A stretch of DNA of 64,000 nt from Candidatus Cloacimonadota bacterium (GTDB lineage: Bacteria > Cloacimonadota > Cloacimonadia > Cloacimonadales > Cloacimonadaceae), in NCBI GenBank assembly GCA_029781115.1, contig JAKOXG010000011.1:1-64000 (forward strand). The letters run 5' to 3'. Shown in pieces: positions 17,517-26,441 of the stretch (positions are counted from its first letter, which is position 1; every line of letters starts with the position of its first letter). Below the pieces are notes generated by a model, which did not search any database, was not told the DNA's origin, and saw nothing but the letters and a program-made list of their open reading frames with translations. The position numbers and the translations under genes were made by a program.

Positions 17517-19145
17517 ATGTATTTCGACGTACCGTTACCAAAGAACGAGCCTATTTATGCCTATGCCCCAGGCTCCGAAGAGAAAAAAGCGCTTAAAGCT
17601 GCTTTGAAAGAACTATTCAACCAAGATCCTATCGAGATTCCCGTCATCATCGGTGGCAAGGAAATCTTCACCGGAGACACAGGCTACAATGTCTGTCCTC
17701 ACGATCACCAACACAAGCTTGCCAAGTATCACAAGGCTGGCGAAAAAGAGATCAAGATGGCTGTGGAAGCCGCTTGCAAAGCACGCCGTGACTGGGAAAA
17801 CATGCCTTTTTACCATCGTGCCGCCATCTTCCTCAAAGCAGCGGAACTGCTCACCACCAAATACAGATACAAAATGAACGCCGCCACCATGTTGTGCCAG
17901 AGCAAGAGCCCCTTCCAATCCGAGATCGACTCCGTCTGCGAACTGGCAGATTTCTGGAGATTCAATCCCTACTACGCCCAGCAAATCATGCGGCAACAGC
18001 CCATGATCTCCCCCAAGGGTGATTGGAACACCTCCGAATATCGCGGCCTGGAAGGCTTCGTGCTGGCCATCACCCCCTTCAACTTCACCTCCATCGCCGG
18101 CAACCTGCCCTCCTCACCCGCTCTGATGGGCAACACCGTGGTTTGGAAACCCGCCAGCACCGCCGTTTACACCGGCTACTTCATCATGAAGATACTCCAA
18201 GAAGCCGGATTGCCTGATGGCGTGATCAACTTCGTGCCCGGCTCCGGTGCCCAGGTTGGCGACATGATCATGGATCATCCCGAGCTTGCCGGAGTGCACT
18301 TTACCGGCAGCACAGATGTCTTCAAACACATCTGGAAACGCACCTCCCAAAACCTGGATATCTACAAATCCTATCCCAGAATCGTGGGTGAGACCGGTGG
18401 CAAAGACTTCATCTTTGCGCATCCCTCCTGCGATGTGCGCGCTCTTGCCGTAGCCTGCCTCAGAGGTGCTTTTGAATATCAAGGCCAGAAGTGCAGTGCC
18501 GCTTCCAGAGCCTATATCCCCGCCTCCATCTACGACGAATGGCTGAAGCACATGAATGAAATGATGCCCAGAGTCAAAATGGGTGATGTGCAAGACTTCA
18601 GGAACCTCGTCAACGCCGTGATCGATAAAAACGCATTCAAGACCATCAGCGGCTATATCGACTACGCCAAAAACGCCAGCGATGCCGAAATCATCATCGG
18701 CGGCGGATATGATGACAGCAAGGGCTACTTTATCGAACCCACCGTCATCAAAACCACCAACCCCAAATTTAAGACCATCCAAGAAGAAATCTTCGGACCC
18801 GTGCTCACCATCTATGTGTATGAAGACAAAGATTTTGAAACCACCTTGGAACTCTGCGACCAGACCAGCCCCTACGGCTTGACCGGCAGCATCTTCGCCC
18901 GCGATCGTGCCGCAGTGCAAAAGGCTTTGGTAGCCTTGCGTCACAGCGCCGGAAACTTCTACATCAACGACAAACCCACCGGCGCAGTCGTTGGTCAACA
19001 ACCCTTCGGCGGTGCCAGAGCTTCCGGAACAAACGACAAAGCGGGTTCAGCACTCAACCTCTACCGCTGGACTTCCGCCCGTGCCATCAAGGAAAACCTG
19101 GTGCCTCCAGTCGAATTTGAATACCCATTCTTGAAAGAAGAGTAG
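17517..19145 (+). CDS. pruA: 1-pyrroline-5-carboxylate dehydrogenase
   Basis: The ATG at 17517 follows AAGGAG and gives a 542-residue protein. This aldehyde dehydrogenase superfamily enzyme oxidises glutamate semialdehyde/P5C to glutamate with NAD+, the last step of proline and arginine/ornithine breakdown. Catalytic residues are Glu292 in GETGGKDF and Cys326 in GQKCSAAS. NAD-site motifs are TPFNFTSIAGN and FTGSTDVF, and the C-terminal PFGGARASGTNDKAG is typical of the group 1 (stand-alone, ~540-residue) P5CDH. No proline dehydrogenase domain is fused. It is a single-gene unit with its own terminator, and fits an amino-acid-fermenting host. Confidence 0.94.
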   Translation: MYFDVPLPKNEPIYAYAPGSEEKKALKAALKELFNQDPIEIPVIIGGKEIFTGDTGYNVCPHDHQHKLAKYHKAGEKEIKMAVEAACKARRDWENMPFYHRAAIFLKAAELLTTKYRYKMNAATMLCQSKSPFQSEIDSVCELADFWRFNPYYAQQIMRQQPMISPKGDWNTSEYRGLEGFVLAITPFNFTSIAGNLPSSPALMGNTVVWKPASTAVYTGYFIMKILQEAGLPDGVINFVPGSGAQVGDMIMDHPELAGVHFTGSTDVFKHIWKRTSQNLDIYKSYPRIVGETGGKDFIFAHPSCDVRALAVACLRGAFEYQGQKCSAASRAYIPASIYDEWLKHMNEMMPRVKMGDVQDFRNLVNAVIDKNAFKTISGYIDYAKNASDAEIIIGGGYDDSKGYFIEPTVIKTTNPKFKTIQEEIFGPVLTIYVYEDKDFETTLELCDQTSPYGLTGSIFARDRAAVQKALVALRHSAGNFYINDKPTGAVVGQQPFGGARASGTNDKAGSALNLYRWTSARAIKENLVPPVEFEYPFLKEE

Positions 19146-19168
19146 TCATAATAACTCCTCCTTAACAG

Positions 19169-19205
19169 AATAGCGGATGTCCCCCAACGTCCGCTATTTC
19201 TTTTT
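19169..19205 (+). terminator. Rho-independent terminator of P5C dehydrogenase
   Basis: Stem AATAGCGGA (19169-19177) pairs with TCCGCTATT (19190-19198), followed by a T-rich tract (TTTCTTTTT). It begins 24 bases past the stop codon. Confidence 0.85.
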
Positions 19206-19260
19206 CCCAAAAACAGGGGCTGATTATGTGCCTTTATTTGTTTGCCGAAAATCGAGGCTT

Positions 19261-19512
19261 GGCGCAAATTTTGACTTTTGCCGGTGCCTGACCACCCTCC
19301 GAAAGGTGCATTTTCTCCCCCCTTGGCTCTGCCTCCTAACTTACTGCTTTCTTACTCGTTACTTGTTAGAGGAGCAGGAGAGCAGCAGGGAAGGAGTGGG
19401 GAGTCCGCATGGAATGGGCATTTGAGAGGGGTCAAAACAGGCGGTTTTTCTTTCCTGATTTATGGGACAGGGTCAAATATTGATTTTGGACTGTGGTTTT
19501 CTGCTGGCTGGC
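19261..19512 (+). repeat. Dispersed repeat R2, copy a
   Basis: Aligns over about 250 bases with 31769-32020. Shared blocks include GCGCAAAT.TTGACTTTTG, a CACC/GGTG mini-hairpin, CTTGGCTC.GCCTCCTAACT, TACTCGTTACTT, GAGGAGCAGGAG and CCGCATGGAAT, then GGCATTTGAGAGG. The middle folds into a long imperfect hairpin (CTGCTTTCTTACTC against GAGGAGCAGGAGAGCAGCAG). It fills most of the convergent spacer 19206-19571, which holds no gene. A short stem CCTAC/GTAGG (19527-19543) follows. Confidence 0.85.
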
Positions 19513-19571
19513 AGCGGTGACAATCTCCTACTATTTTGGTAGGTGATTAGGCTCCCTTTTTATGGGTTCAA

Positions 19572-20924
19572 TCAAAAGCTGATTCCAAAAGAGCCCACCA
19601 CGCTTTCAAATACCTTTGCCCTGTTGCTTTTGGAGATGCTGTGCAGCGCAAAGCCGTTCTCCTCGTGGTGTTTGATGGTAGCCAGGATCACCTCGGAGGC
19701 TTTGTGCTTTTTGAGCAGCTTTTGCCATTGGGATGTGAATTCGCCTTTGTTCCAATAGAGGTTGAGGATGCGGGCGTAGCTATCCAGCAGGCGCAGGTCA
19801 TCAAAGCTCAAGGTGTCGGTTTTGAGCACTTCGTAGGGAGGGTTCTCAGCCCAGATCCAGCCGCGCTTCTGGGCGATTTCCACCATGGGAGTATCCGGCA
19901 GGATTTTGAGCATACCGAGTTGGATTTCCGCGGGAAAGCAGGTGCTGAGCTCGTCGATGCTATCGAAAACGGATTGCAGGTCTTGATCCGGCAGGCCGTA
20001 GAGCAGGTCTGCATGCACCACCACCTGAGTGCGCTCGTTGAGCAGGTGGAGCATGGTTTTGGCTTTGTCCCAATTGCTGTTGCGTCCCACAGCGAGGTTG
20101 ATGGCGTCATCACAGCTTTGGATGCCGGTTTCGAGGCGCATCAAGGCCTCGGGCGCTTCCGCCAAAAGCTCAATATCCGTTTCGCTCATCAGCTCAGGAT
20201 AGATCTCAAAGTGCCATTCACAGCTGCGGGGCTTGCTCATCAGCATTTTCCACATTTCGCGGGCGTAGTTTGGATGGGCGTTGAAGCTGCGATCGACAAA
20301 CTTCACCGTCCGGGGCTGTAAGGCCTCCAAGGCATCCAGCTCTTGGTAAAGCCTGTTCAGGTCTTGCTCCGAGCGGTAGTCAAAGCGCAGTTCGTCTCTA
20401 TCATCGGTCGCAGAGAGGCAATAGGCACAGCTGAAGGGGCAGCCGCGTGAGGTTTCGTAATAGAGTATCTTGCCACCCAGAACTTCTTTATCTTCAGGAT
20501 GATAGGCAAAGGGGACGTCCTTGAGATGCAGGGGCTCGGGCTGTAGATTCAGATTGCTGAAGCCGCTCTGAGCCATGGCTGCAAAGATGGCTTCGCCGGC
20601 GCCTATGACCGCCTTATCTGCATAGTGGCTCAGGTGCTTGGCCTCCGGGCCGCCGATGAGGATAGTAGCTTTGGGCATCAGGGCTTTGATGTCCGGCAGG
20701 ATGTTTTCCAGATAGACACGATTCCAGATGTAGGCGCTGAAGCAGAGCACGTCCGCCTGCGTGTTGTAAACCCCTTTGAGCACATCCATATAGAGATCGG
20801 AGATACTGAAAGAGCGCATGAAAAGCTCAAAATCCAGCCCTTTGACCATCTCGCGCAGGTAGTATAAGGCGAGGTTGCTCTGATACCAAGAGGTGTTGAT
20901 GGCGATCAAAGCGATGCGGGTCAT
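19572..20924 (-). CDS. B12-binding-domain radical SAM protein (DUF4080-like)
   Basis: The 450-residue protein has an N-terminal Rossmann domain of the B12-binding type (about 1-135, with ILIGGPEA) but no clear DxHxxG cobalamin motif. The radical SAM core follows, with cysteines C162, C166 and C169 (SRGCPFSCAYC) for the [4Fe-4S] cluster. Supporting elements are VKFVDRSFN and METGIQS-like RLETGIQSCDD. The C-terminal ~120 residues match the general layout of DUF4080 proteins. The reaction is unknown. The next gene on the strand is a class V aminotransferase/cysteine desulfurase-like enzyme 46 bases upstream, which may be functionally linked. Confidence 0.87.
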   Translation of the reverse strand: MTRIALIAINTSWYQSNLALYYLREMVKGLDFELFMRSFSISDLYMDVLKGVYNTQADVLCFSAYIWNRVYLENILPDIKALMPKATILIGGPEAKHLSHYADKAVIGAGEAIFAAMAQSGFSNLNLQPEPLHLKDVPFAYHPEDKEVLGGKILYYETSRGCPFSCAYCLSATDDRDELRFDYRSEQDLNRLYQELDALEALQPRTVKFVDRSFNAHPNYAREMWKMLMSKPRSCEWHFEIYPELMSETDIELLAEAPEALMRLETGIQSCDDAINLAVGRNSNWDKAKTMLHLLNERTQVVVHADLLYGLPDQDLQSVFDSIDELSTCFPAEIQLGMLKILPDTPMVEIAQKRGWIWAENPPYEVLKTDTLSFDDLRLLDSYARILNLYWNKGEFTSQWQKLLKKHKASEVILATIKHHEENGFALHSISKSNRAKVFESVVGSFGISF

Positions 20925-20970
20925 GCGGGGAATCCTCGTTCTCCTGCGGTTGTTTCAGCGTGAGAGCGTT

Positions 20971-22707
20971 TTAGGCTTTCAGCTTGTGCACATAGAAAAA
21001 CATCAGCGATTCCAGCTCCGGCTCAAAGCTCATCAAGCTGAAGTTGTCGCTTAGTTTAGCCGCTTCTGCCCTGGCTTTATCCAGCGCATCTTGGTAGAGT
21101 GCGGATGCGTCCTCCAAGCCTTGATGGTGGCTGGGAGTGAGAGAGAAAGCCTCATTGATGTCCAGATGCAGGGGAGCCAGTGAATCGTCCCCGGGGATGC
21201 TCCACTCGCCGCTGTTGAGGTCAAACTCATAGATTTGCAAAAACTTATCGCCATGCTCCAGCACAAACTTCAGCGCATCAATCAGATAGTCCACCTCATT
21301 CTCAGCCATGGCATAGTGCAGGTTCAATCTCACCCAACCGGGTTTGACGCCAGTGTAGCCCACGTTGGTGATCATGCAGCGATAATGGTCTGAAATCTGC
21401 TGCGAGATGTTCATCAGGAAGTGTCCGTAAGGCCCGGCGCAGGAGCAGCCGGCACGGGTCTGGATGCCGAAGAGGTCGTTGAGCAGACGCGTGACAAACT
21501 TGGGATGCAGCATTCTGTCTTTGTGAATCACGTTGAAGGGGACGATGGGTATCTTTTTTTCGGCACGTGTTTCGCCCAAAAAGACTATGCGTTCGTCACC
21601 TTCAAAGGCGGCCATAAACTTCTGGTAATAATAGTGTTCCAGCTCGTTGATCACCTGCTGACCCACCTTGTCCTTGAGCTGGAAAGCCAGCGCCACGCGC
21701 ATGGCCTGCATGATGCCCGGAGTGCCGGGCTTTTCACGGGTCTCTATGTCACGCACGTATTCTTCCTTCACCGGCGAGACGTAGTCCACGGTGCCGCCGC
21801 TGGGAACCGTGGGAGCCAAGCCCTTGGGATAGATGTCTTCGTTGAAAACGAGGATGCCGCTGGAACCGGGGCCGCCCAGGAACTTGTGTGGCGAGAGGTA
21901 GATGGCATCGAAGTAGCTCTGTTCATCCTTGCACATATTGATCTCGACGTAGGGTGCGCAGGCGGCGAAGTCAAAACAGGCCAAGCCTCCGTGGCGGTGC
22001 ATGATACGCGCCACTTCGTAGACGTCGGTGCGCAGACCGCTGACATTGGAGGCAGCAGAAAAAGAGCCTATCTTGAGGCGGTTTTTGAAGGCCGGATCGC
22101 TGACCATCTGTTCCAAGACTTCCAAATCCAGCTCGGCATGCTTATTCATCGGCACTTCAATGGTTTGGCAGAGGGTATTGCGCCACATTATCTCGTTTGA
22201 ATGATGCTCATAGGGCCCCACAAAGACCACCGGCTTGTTTTCGTGCATGTAATCGTGCAGCGCCTGGTTGCAATCCACGCCTTCGGGATTGCGGATGAGG
22301 CAGCTTTTGAGGATGGCGTCCACCCTTTTGGCGGTTGCGGGCGGCCAATAGACACCCAAGATCTGCAAAAGCTTGGCGATCCCGCCTGTGGTGCCGGATT
22401 CGGTGAAGATGATCTTGCCTTTTGGGCCGGCGTTGACGGCTTTCTTGATGCTGATCTCAGCCTCTTTGAGTAAATGGCTCATGCTGCGGCCTGTGAAGCC
22501 ATCTTCGGTGTGAGTGTTGGCATAATACTTCAGGATTTCGTTGATGTAGTTTTCAACGGAGAGCAGGCCTCTGCCACTGGCCGTATAATCCGCATAGACC
22601 AAGGGACGCTCCCCAAATGGGGTGCGGAAGATGGTGTTGCGGCCGATGATGTCGCGGCGCAACCAATCTAAGGAAGTGATGTGTTGTTGGATAAGGTTTT
22701 TCTGCAT
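20971..22707 (-). CDS. Class V aminotransferase / cysteine desulfurase-like PLP enzyme
   Basis: This 578-residue fold-type I PLP enzyme has the cofactor Lys at K275 in LSPHKFLGG. The Asp/His region is GGLACFDFAACAPY, the N-terminal motif is YADYTASGRG, and TESGTTGGI forms the phosphate-binding part. Near the C-terminus, TRAGCSCAGPYGH (C421/C423) sits where cysteine desulfurases carry the persulfide Cys. It is clearly longer than the ~400-residue IscS/SufS enzymes, with an extra ~100-residue C-terminal region. It could provide sulfur or act on another amino acid. It is divergently arranged from the HisRS-like gene and likely precedes the radical SAM gene in one transcript. Confidence 0.85.
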   Translation of the reverse strand: MQKNLIQQHITSLDWLRRDIIGRNTIFRTPFGERPLVYADYTASGRGLLSVENYINEILKYYANTHTEDGFTGRSMSHLLKEAEISIKKAVNAGPKGKIIFTESGTTGGIAKLLQILGVYWPPATAKRVDAILKSCLIRNPEGVDCNQALHDYMHENKPVVFVGPYEHHSNEIMWRNTLCQTIEVPMNKHAELDLEVLEQMVSDPAFKNRLKIGSFSAASNVSGLRTDVYEVARIMHRHGGLACFDFAACAPYVEINMCKDEQSYFDAIYLSPHKFLGGPGSSGILVFNEDIYPKGLAPTVPSGGTVDYVSPVKEEYVRDIETREKPGTPGIMQAMRVALAFQLKDKVGQQVINELEHYYYQKFMAAFEGDERIVFLGETRAEKKIPIVPFNVIHKDRMLHPKFVTRLLNDLFGIQTRAGCSCAGPYGHFLMNISQQISDHYRCMITNVGYTGVKPGWVRLNLHYAMAENEVDYLIDALKFVLEHGDKFLQIYEFDLNSGEWSIPGDDSLAPLHLDINEAFSLTPSHHQGLEDASALYQDALDKARAEAAKLSDNFSLMSFEPELESLMFFYVHKLKA

Positions 22708-22903
22708 AAGATCACTGATATAAAAGCTGCGATTTTGGCAAGCAAAATTTAACCGTTTGCATGCAGAAACTCTTTAATGTGCATCCAAAGTGGCTGTTCG
22801 GAGCAGTCCGGGCGGTGCAGTGGAGGCTGATTTTGATAAGTCCCTTGACAAAATCGGCCCCTATTTTACCTTGATTGCTACTAAACTGATTCATGGAGAT
22901 TTA

Positions 22904-24187
22904 ATGCCTTCCGAATCCACAAAATGTCATAAAATCATGCCGGAAGACGTCTGGCAGTGGAAGATAATAGAGGGACAAATAGAGCGCGAACTGGCTCTGC
23001 ATGACTATCAAGAGATACATCTCTCTGTCTTGCAGGACTATTCGCACTTCAAGCAGAGTCAAGACTCTTGGGCAGACCTGTGCCCGGATAGCAATATCTT
23101 CCACAAAAGCCTCCAGATTTGCAGGCCGGATCAAACGCCACTGCCTTACAGCCTGCGTCCTGAAGGCACCATCAGCGTGTTGCACAGCACCGCTGCCGAT
23201 CTGCAAAGCGGTGACATCAAACGCTATTATTATCAAGGGCCTATGTTTCAGCTGGATAAGGATTTGCAACCTATGGAGTTTTACCGGTTAGGCGTGGAGC
23301 TCATCGGAAGCGGCAGCGTGCTTGCCGATAGCGAAGTGATCTCTTTGGGCTTGAGATTGTGCAAATCACTGGGCTTGGGCGATGTGTCGCTGAGATTGAA
23401 CAACTATGGCTGCGCCCAGTGTCGTCACCGCTATCTTGAAGCAATCAAAGACCATCTGCAGCAGCATAAGCAGGACTACTGCCACGACTGCGTCACAGCT
23501 TTGCACAAAAACCCTTTTGCACAGACACATTGCATCGACCCTCAGTGTCATAAGAGCCTGATAGAGAGCCATAAACTTGCGGACTACCTCTGCGATAGCT
23601 GCAAAGAAAACTATGCGCGCATCAAGAAGATACAGGCCAACCTGGCGCATGACTATGAGTGTGATCCCTACCTGCTCAAGAACTTCTCTTACTACGGGCA
23701 GACCGTCTTTGACTATGTGCTCAAAAACAACGGCTCGTCCATCGTGGTGGGTGGGGGCGGACGCTATGATGATCTCTCCCTGCAGATGTTTGGCAAGCTC
23801 ATTCCGGCAGTGGGCTTCAGCCTCAATATCGACACCATCTTTGGGGTTCTCAAGGAAAGGGGAATCCACAACCGCAGCAACAATGACTTCTCCGTGTATC
23901 TCTGCACCCAATCCGAGAATATGGAGATGATGATGTTGCAGATTGCCAGTGAGTTGCACGCTTCGGGAGTGAAGACTGTGCAGGGACTGGATGAGCAGGA
24001 TCTGGAAAAGCAGATCTTGAAAGCCGACGAAAAAGGCTGCTCGCTGCTCTTCTGCCTCAGGGAAGAAAACATCCGCGACGGCAAGGTTCTGCTCTACAAT
24101 CTGGCCAAAGAACATCAGGAATATGTGGCTTTGACGCAGCTTACCGATGCCGTCCTGGTAGCTCGCAGAGCCTTGATCGACCAATAA
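22904..24187 (+). CDS. Degenerate histidyl-tRNA synthetase-like protein (HisZ-like paralogue)
   Basis: With the ATG at 22904 (GGAGAT seven bases upstream) the product is 427 residues. It has a class II HisRS-like core: SLRPEGT, YYYQGPMFQ, LGVELIGS, SYYGQTVFDYV and GGGGRYDDL. A Cys-rich insertion (CAQCRH, HDCVTA, DPQCHK, LCDSCKEN) matches the zinc-type insert of some true HisRS proteins. The catalytic positions are altered. The motif 2 Arg (FRxE in HisRS) is FQLD, the motif 3 Arg region is GFSLNIDTIF, and the HisRS-specific RGLDYY is KNFSYY. Histidine-contacting Glu residues remain. This fits HisZ, the regulatory subunit of ATP phosphoribosyltransferase, or another non-synthetase paralogue. 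No his genes are nearby. It heads a run with ridA, adenosyltransferase and gpmA. Confidence 0.72.
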   Translation: MPSESTKCHKIMPEDVWQWKIIEGQIERELALHDYQEIHLSVLQDYSHFKQSQDSWADLCPDSNIFHKSLQICRPDQTPLPYSLRPEGTISVLHSTAADLQSGDIKRYYYQGPMFQLDKDLQPMEFYRLGVELIGSGSVLADSEVISLGLRLCKSLGLGDVSLRLNNYGCAQCRHRYLEAIKDHLQQHKQDYCHDCVTALHKNPFAQTHCIDPQCHKSLIESHKLADYLCDSCKENYARIKKIQANLAHDYECDPYLLKNFSYYGQTVFDYVLKNNGSSIVVGGGGRYDDLSLQMFGKLIPAVGFSLNIDTIFGVLKERGIHNRSNNDFSVYLCTQSENMEMMMLQIASELHASGVKTVQGLDEQDLEKQILKADEKGCSLLFCLREENIRDGKVLLYNLAKEHQEYVALTQLTDAVLVARRALIDQ

Positions 24188-24200
24188 AGGAGTGTGAAAA

Positions 24201-24575
24201 ATGAAAGCAATATCAACCCCCAAAGCACCACCCGCTATCGGGCCCTATTCCCAAGCAGTGCAGAGTGGCAATATCCTCTTTGTCTCGGGACAGTTGGGCA
24301 TCGACCCCCAGAGCGGCAACATGGTGGAAGGCTTTGAAGCCCAGGCAAGGCTGGTGTTCAGCCATCTGCAAGCCATCCTGGAGGAAGCAGGCATGAGCTT
24401 TGCCAATGTGGTGAAGGCCAGCGTCTTTCTCAAGGATATGAACGACTTTGCGCTTTTAAACGAAATCTATGCCGGCTACTTTGAGGCCCCTTTCCCCGCC
24501 CGTGAAGCAATCCAGGTGGCAAGGCTGCCCAAAGATGGCCTGGTGGAAATATCTGTAATGGCGGTGAAATCATGA
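24201..24575 (+). CDS. ridA: RidA family enamine/imine deaminase
   Basis: The 124-residue protein is a full-length RidA (YjgF/YER057c/UK114). It has GPYSQAVQSGNILFVSGQLG at the N-terminus, NVVKASVFLKDM in the middle, and FPAREAIQVARLPKDGLVEI carrying the conserved active-site Arg. RidA hydrolyses reactive 2-aminoacrylate and related imines released by PLP enzymes. AAAGGAG overlaps the stop of the preceding HisRS-like gene, and the next gene overlaps its end by four bases (ATGA), so translation is coupled. Its placement among amino acid metabolism genes, opposite a PLP enzyme, suits a clean-up role. Confidence 0.95.
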   Translation: MKAISTPKAPPAIGPYSQAVQSGNILFVSGQLGIDPQSGNMVEGFEAQARLVFSHLQAILEEAGMSFANVVKASVFLKDMNDFALLNEIYAGYFEAPFPAREAIQVARLPKDGLVEISVMAVKS

Positions 24576-25093
24576 GTATTACGACCAAAGCCGGAGATAC
24601 CGGCCTCACCTCACTCTTCAGCGGCGAAAGAGTGCCCAAGGACGACCTTCGGGTAGACGCCTACGGCACCGTGGACGAGCTGGATTCACACCTGGCGGAT
24701 GCCTGTCACTATATCGAAGATGAGCAGATGCAAGGCATCCTGAGAGACGTCCAAACGCAACTCGGGCAGGTCATGGCGGTGCTTGCCTGCACGGATAAAC
24801 CCGCATCAAACCATATCAATGAGGCTGAGGTGCAAAAGCTCACCGAGCTGGTGCATCACTATGAAGCACTGGTGCCCATCAAAGGTTTGGTGGTCATCGG
24901 CACTACCAAAGCTTCTGCCAAGCTGGACATCTGCCGCACCATCACCAGACGTGCAGAAAGGGTGATCATCCACCTCAATCACAAAGCCCAAGTAGATGCC
25001 CTGGTTTTACAGTTTATCAACCGGCTTTCAGACTTGCTCTTCATCATGGCACGCTATGTGGAAATGCAAGCCGGAAGCCTCAAATACAAATAA
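24572..25093 (+). CDS. PduO-type ATP:cob(I)alamin adenosyltransferase
   Basis: The 173-residue protein begins TKAGDTGLTSLFSGERVPK, the ATP-binding N-terminus of PduO-type corrinoid adenosyltransferases, and continues with AYGTVDELDSHL. The conserved helix DICRTITRRAER supplies the ATP/cobalamin Arg and Glu residues, and QFINRLSDLLFIMARY closes the five-helix bundle. It makes adenosylcobalamin for B12-dependent mutases or isomerases in the cytoplasm. No B12-dependent mutase is in this window, but amino acid fermenters often use them. It overlaps ridA by four bases; gpmA follows after 18. Confidence 0.94.
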   Translation: MSITTKAGDTGLTSLFSGERVPKDDLRVDAYGTVDELDSHLADACHYIEDEQMQGILRDVQTQLGQVMAVLACTDKPASNHINEAEVQKLTELVHHYEALVPIKGLVVIGTTKASAKLDICRTITRRAERVIIHLNHKAQVDALVLQFINRLSDLLFIMARYVEMQAGSLKYK

Positions 25094-25111
25094 ACTAAAA
25101 GGAGTAACAAT

Positions 25112-25867
25112 ATGAAACAGATAGTACTTATGCGTCACGGAGAGAGCACCTGGAACAAAGCCAACCTCTTCACTGGCTGGACCGACGTCGACCTCTCAGA
25201 AAAAGGTTTTGCCGAAGCAAAAGAAGCCGGCAGACGCCTCAAAGCCGCCGGTTTTGAATTTGACGAATGCCACACCAGCATGCTCAAACGCGCCATCCGC
25301 ACCCTCTGGATTGCGCTGGATGAGATGGACAGGATGTATCTGCCCATCTATCACGATTGGCGCCTCAATGAAAGACACTACGGAGCCTTGCAAGGACTCA
25401 ATAAAGCCGAAACCGCCGAAAAGTATGGCGAGGAACAGGTAACACTCTGGAGAAGAAGCTTTGACGTGCCTCCGCCACCCCTGGAAGTGACCGATGACCG
25501 CTACCCCGGCAAAGACACCCGCTACCAGGACTTGGCTGAAAAAGACATTCCCAAATGCGAATCCCTCAAAGACACCATCACCAGAGCGCTTCCCTTCTGG
25601 AATGAGGTGATCGTCCCCAAGGTGCAAGCCGGAACCAGAATCCTGATCTCAGCACACGGAAACAGCCTGCGAGCCATCGTCAAGCACCTGGACAACATCT
25701 CGGATAAAGACATCGTGAGCCTCAACATCCCCACAGGTATGCCCCTGGTGTATGAGTTTGAGGATGACATGACCAAGATCCGCAGCTATTACCTGGCTTC
25801 CGATGAAGAAGTGGCAGCAGCCCAAAAGGCCGTGATTGCCCAAGGTAAAGTGAAACCCAAAGAATAA
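25112..25867 (+). CDS. gpmA: 2,3-bisphosphoglycerate-dependent phosphoglycerate mutase
   Basis: The 251-residue protein has the complete dPGM signature. [18 protein letters not shown] carries the phosphorylated His9, followed by [22 protein letters not shown], and [16 protein letters not shown] with the second catalytic His. It interconverts 3- and 2-phosphoglycerate. AAAGGAG precedes the ATG. It closes the operon that begins with the HisRS-like gene and is followed by a strong terminator. Together with GAPDH at 0.2-1.4 kb it gives two lower-glycolysis/gluconeogenesis enzymes in the window. Confidence 0.96.
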   Translation: MKQIVLMRHGESTWNKANLFTGWTDVDLSEKGFAEAKEAGRRLKAAGFEFDECHTSMLKRAIRTLWIALDEMDRMYLPIYHDWRLNERHYGALQGLNKAETAEKYGEEQVTLWRRSFDVPPPPLEVTDDRYPGKDTRYQDLAEKDIPKCESLKDTITRALPFWNEVIVPKVQAGTRILISAHGNSLRAIVKHLDNISDKDIVSLNIPTGMPLVYEFEDDMTKIRSYYLASDEEVAAAQKAVIAQGKVKPKE

Positions 25868-25887
25868 ACCAACTAAAGACTATTGAT

Positions 25888-25918
25888 GTCCGGGGACGGG
25901 TGTTCCCGGACTTTTTTT
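25888..25918 (+). terminator. Rho-independent terminator after gpmA
   Basis: Stem GTCCGGG (25888-25894) pairs with CCCGGAC (25905-25911), directly followed by seven T. Confidence 0.9.
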
Positions 25919-26351
25919 CAGGCTCATAATCATCTGTAGGCGGTGAGCCTTTGAGCCGTGTTGCAGCAGCTGACAACTGTCCTGTAAGCCAGCAGCAGCC
26001 TTGCCGCCGCATATATGTGGAGCCTGCCATACACAACTTACAGGTGGATTCGGCGCCCCACTTACCTGCTTGCTGACATGCCCCTCTATAATATACACTG
26101 ACGATCTTACTTGGAGGCCAAAAAACAAAGAAAATAATCTTGTAACCGCCTGCAAACAATAGGCATACAAAACCGTCAAATGTTCACCCTGTTTGGCGGA
26201 TAGTAAAATACCGGCAAGTGCCGCATCAATCCCACATTGTGCAAATATCATCCGCCGAAACCAGCGCCACAACTGTATTCCTTGGCCAACGATCAGGTTA
26301 CAGATCTTCCATCCACCCCCAATTGAACTTGAGCCTTTTTTATCTGCACAC
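25919..26351. other. Convergent spacer with repeat R1 copy B
   Basis: Between the gpmA terminator and the terminator of the minus-strand pseudogene I see no gene. The 3' two-fifths is R1 copy B. A 157-residue minus-strand frame (25880-26353) runs through the repeat and shares its R1-encoded segment with the other copies, but has no ribosome-binding site or family match. Confidence 0.55.
26081..26234 (-). repeat. Dispersed repeat R1, copy B
   Basis: On the minus strand this reads from GGGATTGATGCGG, through TGGTATTTTACTATCCGCCAAACAGGG and CATTTGACGGTTTTGTATGC, to GGCGGTTACAAGATTATTTT, ending in the core GATCGTCAGTGTATATTATAG AGGGG. It is the most consensus-like of the four R1 copies in the window. 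Confidence 0.85.
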
Positions 26352-26393
26352 AAAAAAGGGATCTAACGGACACAGGAGATTCCGTTAGATCCC
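26352..26393 (-). terminator. Terminator of the frameshifted secreted protein gene
   Basis: A perfect 13-bp stem (26358-26370 with 26381-26393, GGGATCTAACGGA) is followed on the minus strand by six T (complement of A26352-26357). It ends the minus-strand transcript reading through 26442. Confidence 0.9.
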
Positions 26394-26441
26394 GGATGTT
26401 TCAGCAGCGCATAGCCTCTGAAACAGTAGTATTCGAAACGA

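Noticed and set aside
19278-19520. Open frames through R2 with similar peptides in both copies (19278-19520 and 31778-31960)
   Set aside because: The shared peptide follows from an almost indel-free stretch over the hairpin; no ribosome-binding site, and only two copies to compare.
25880-26353. 157-residue minus-strand open frame through R1 copy B
   Set aside because: It covers the gpmA terminator and a repeat and has no start signal or family match.
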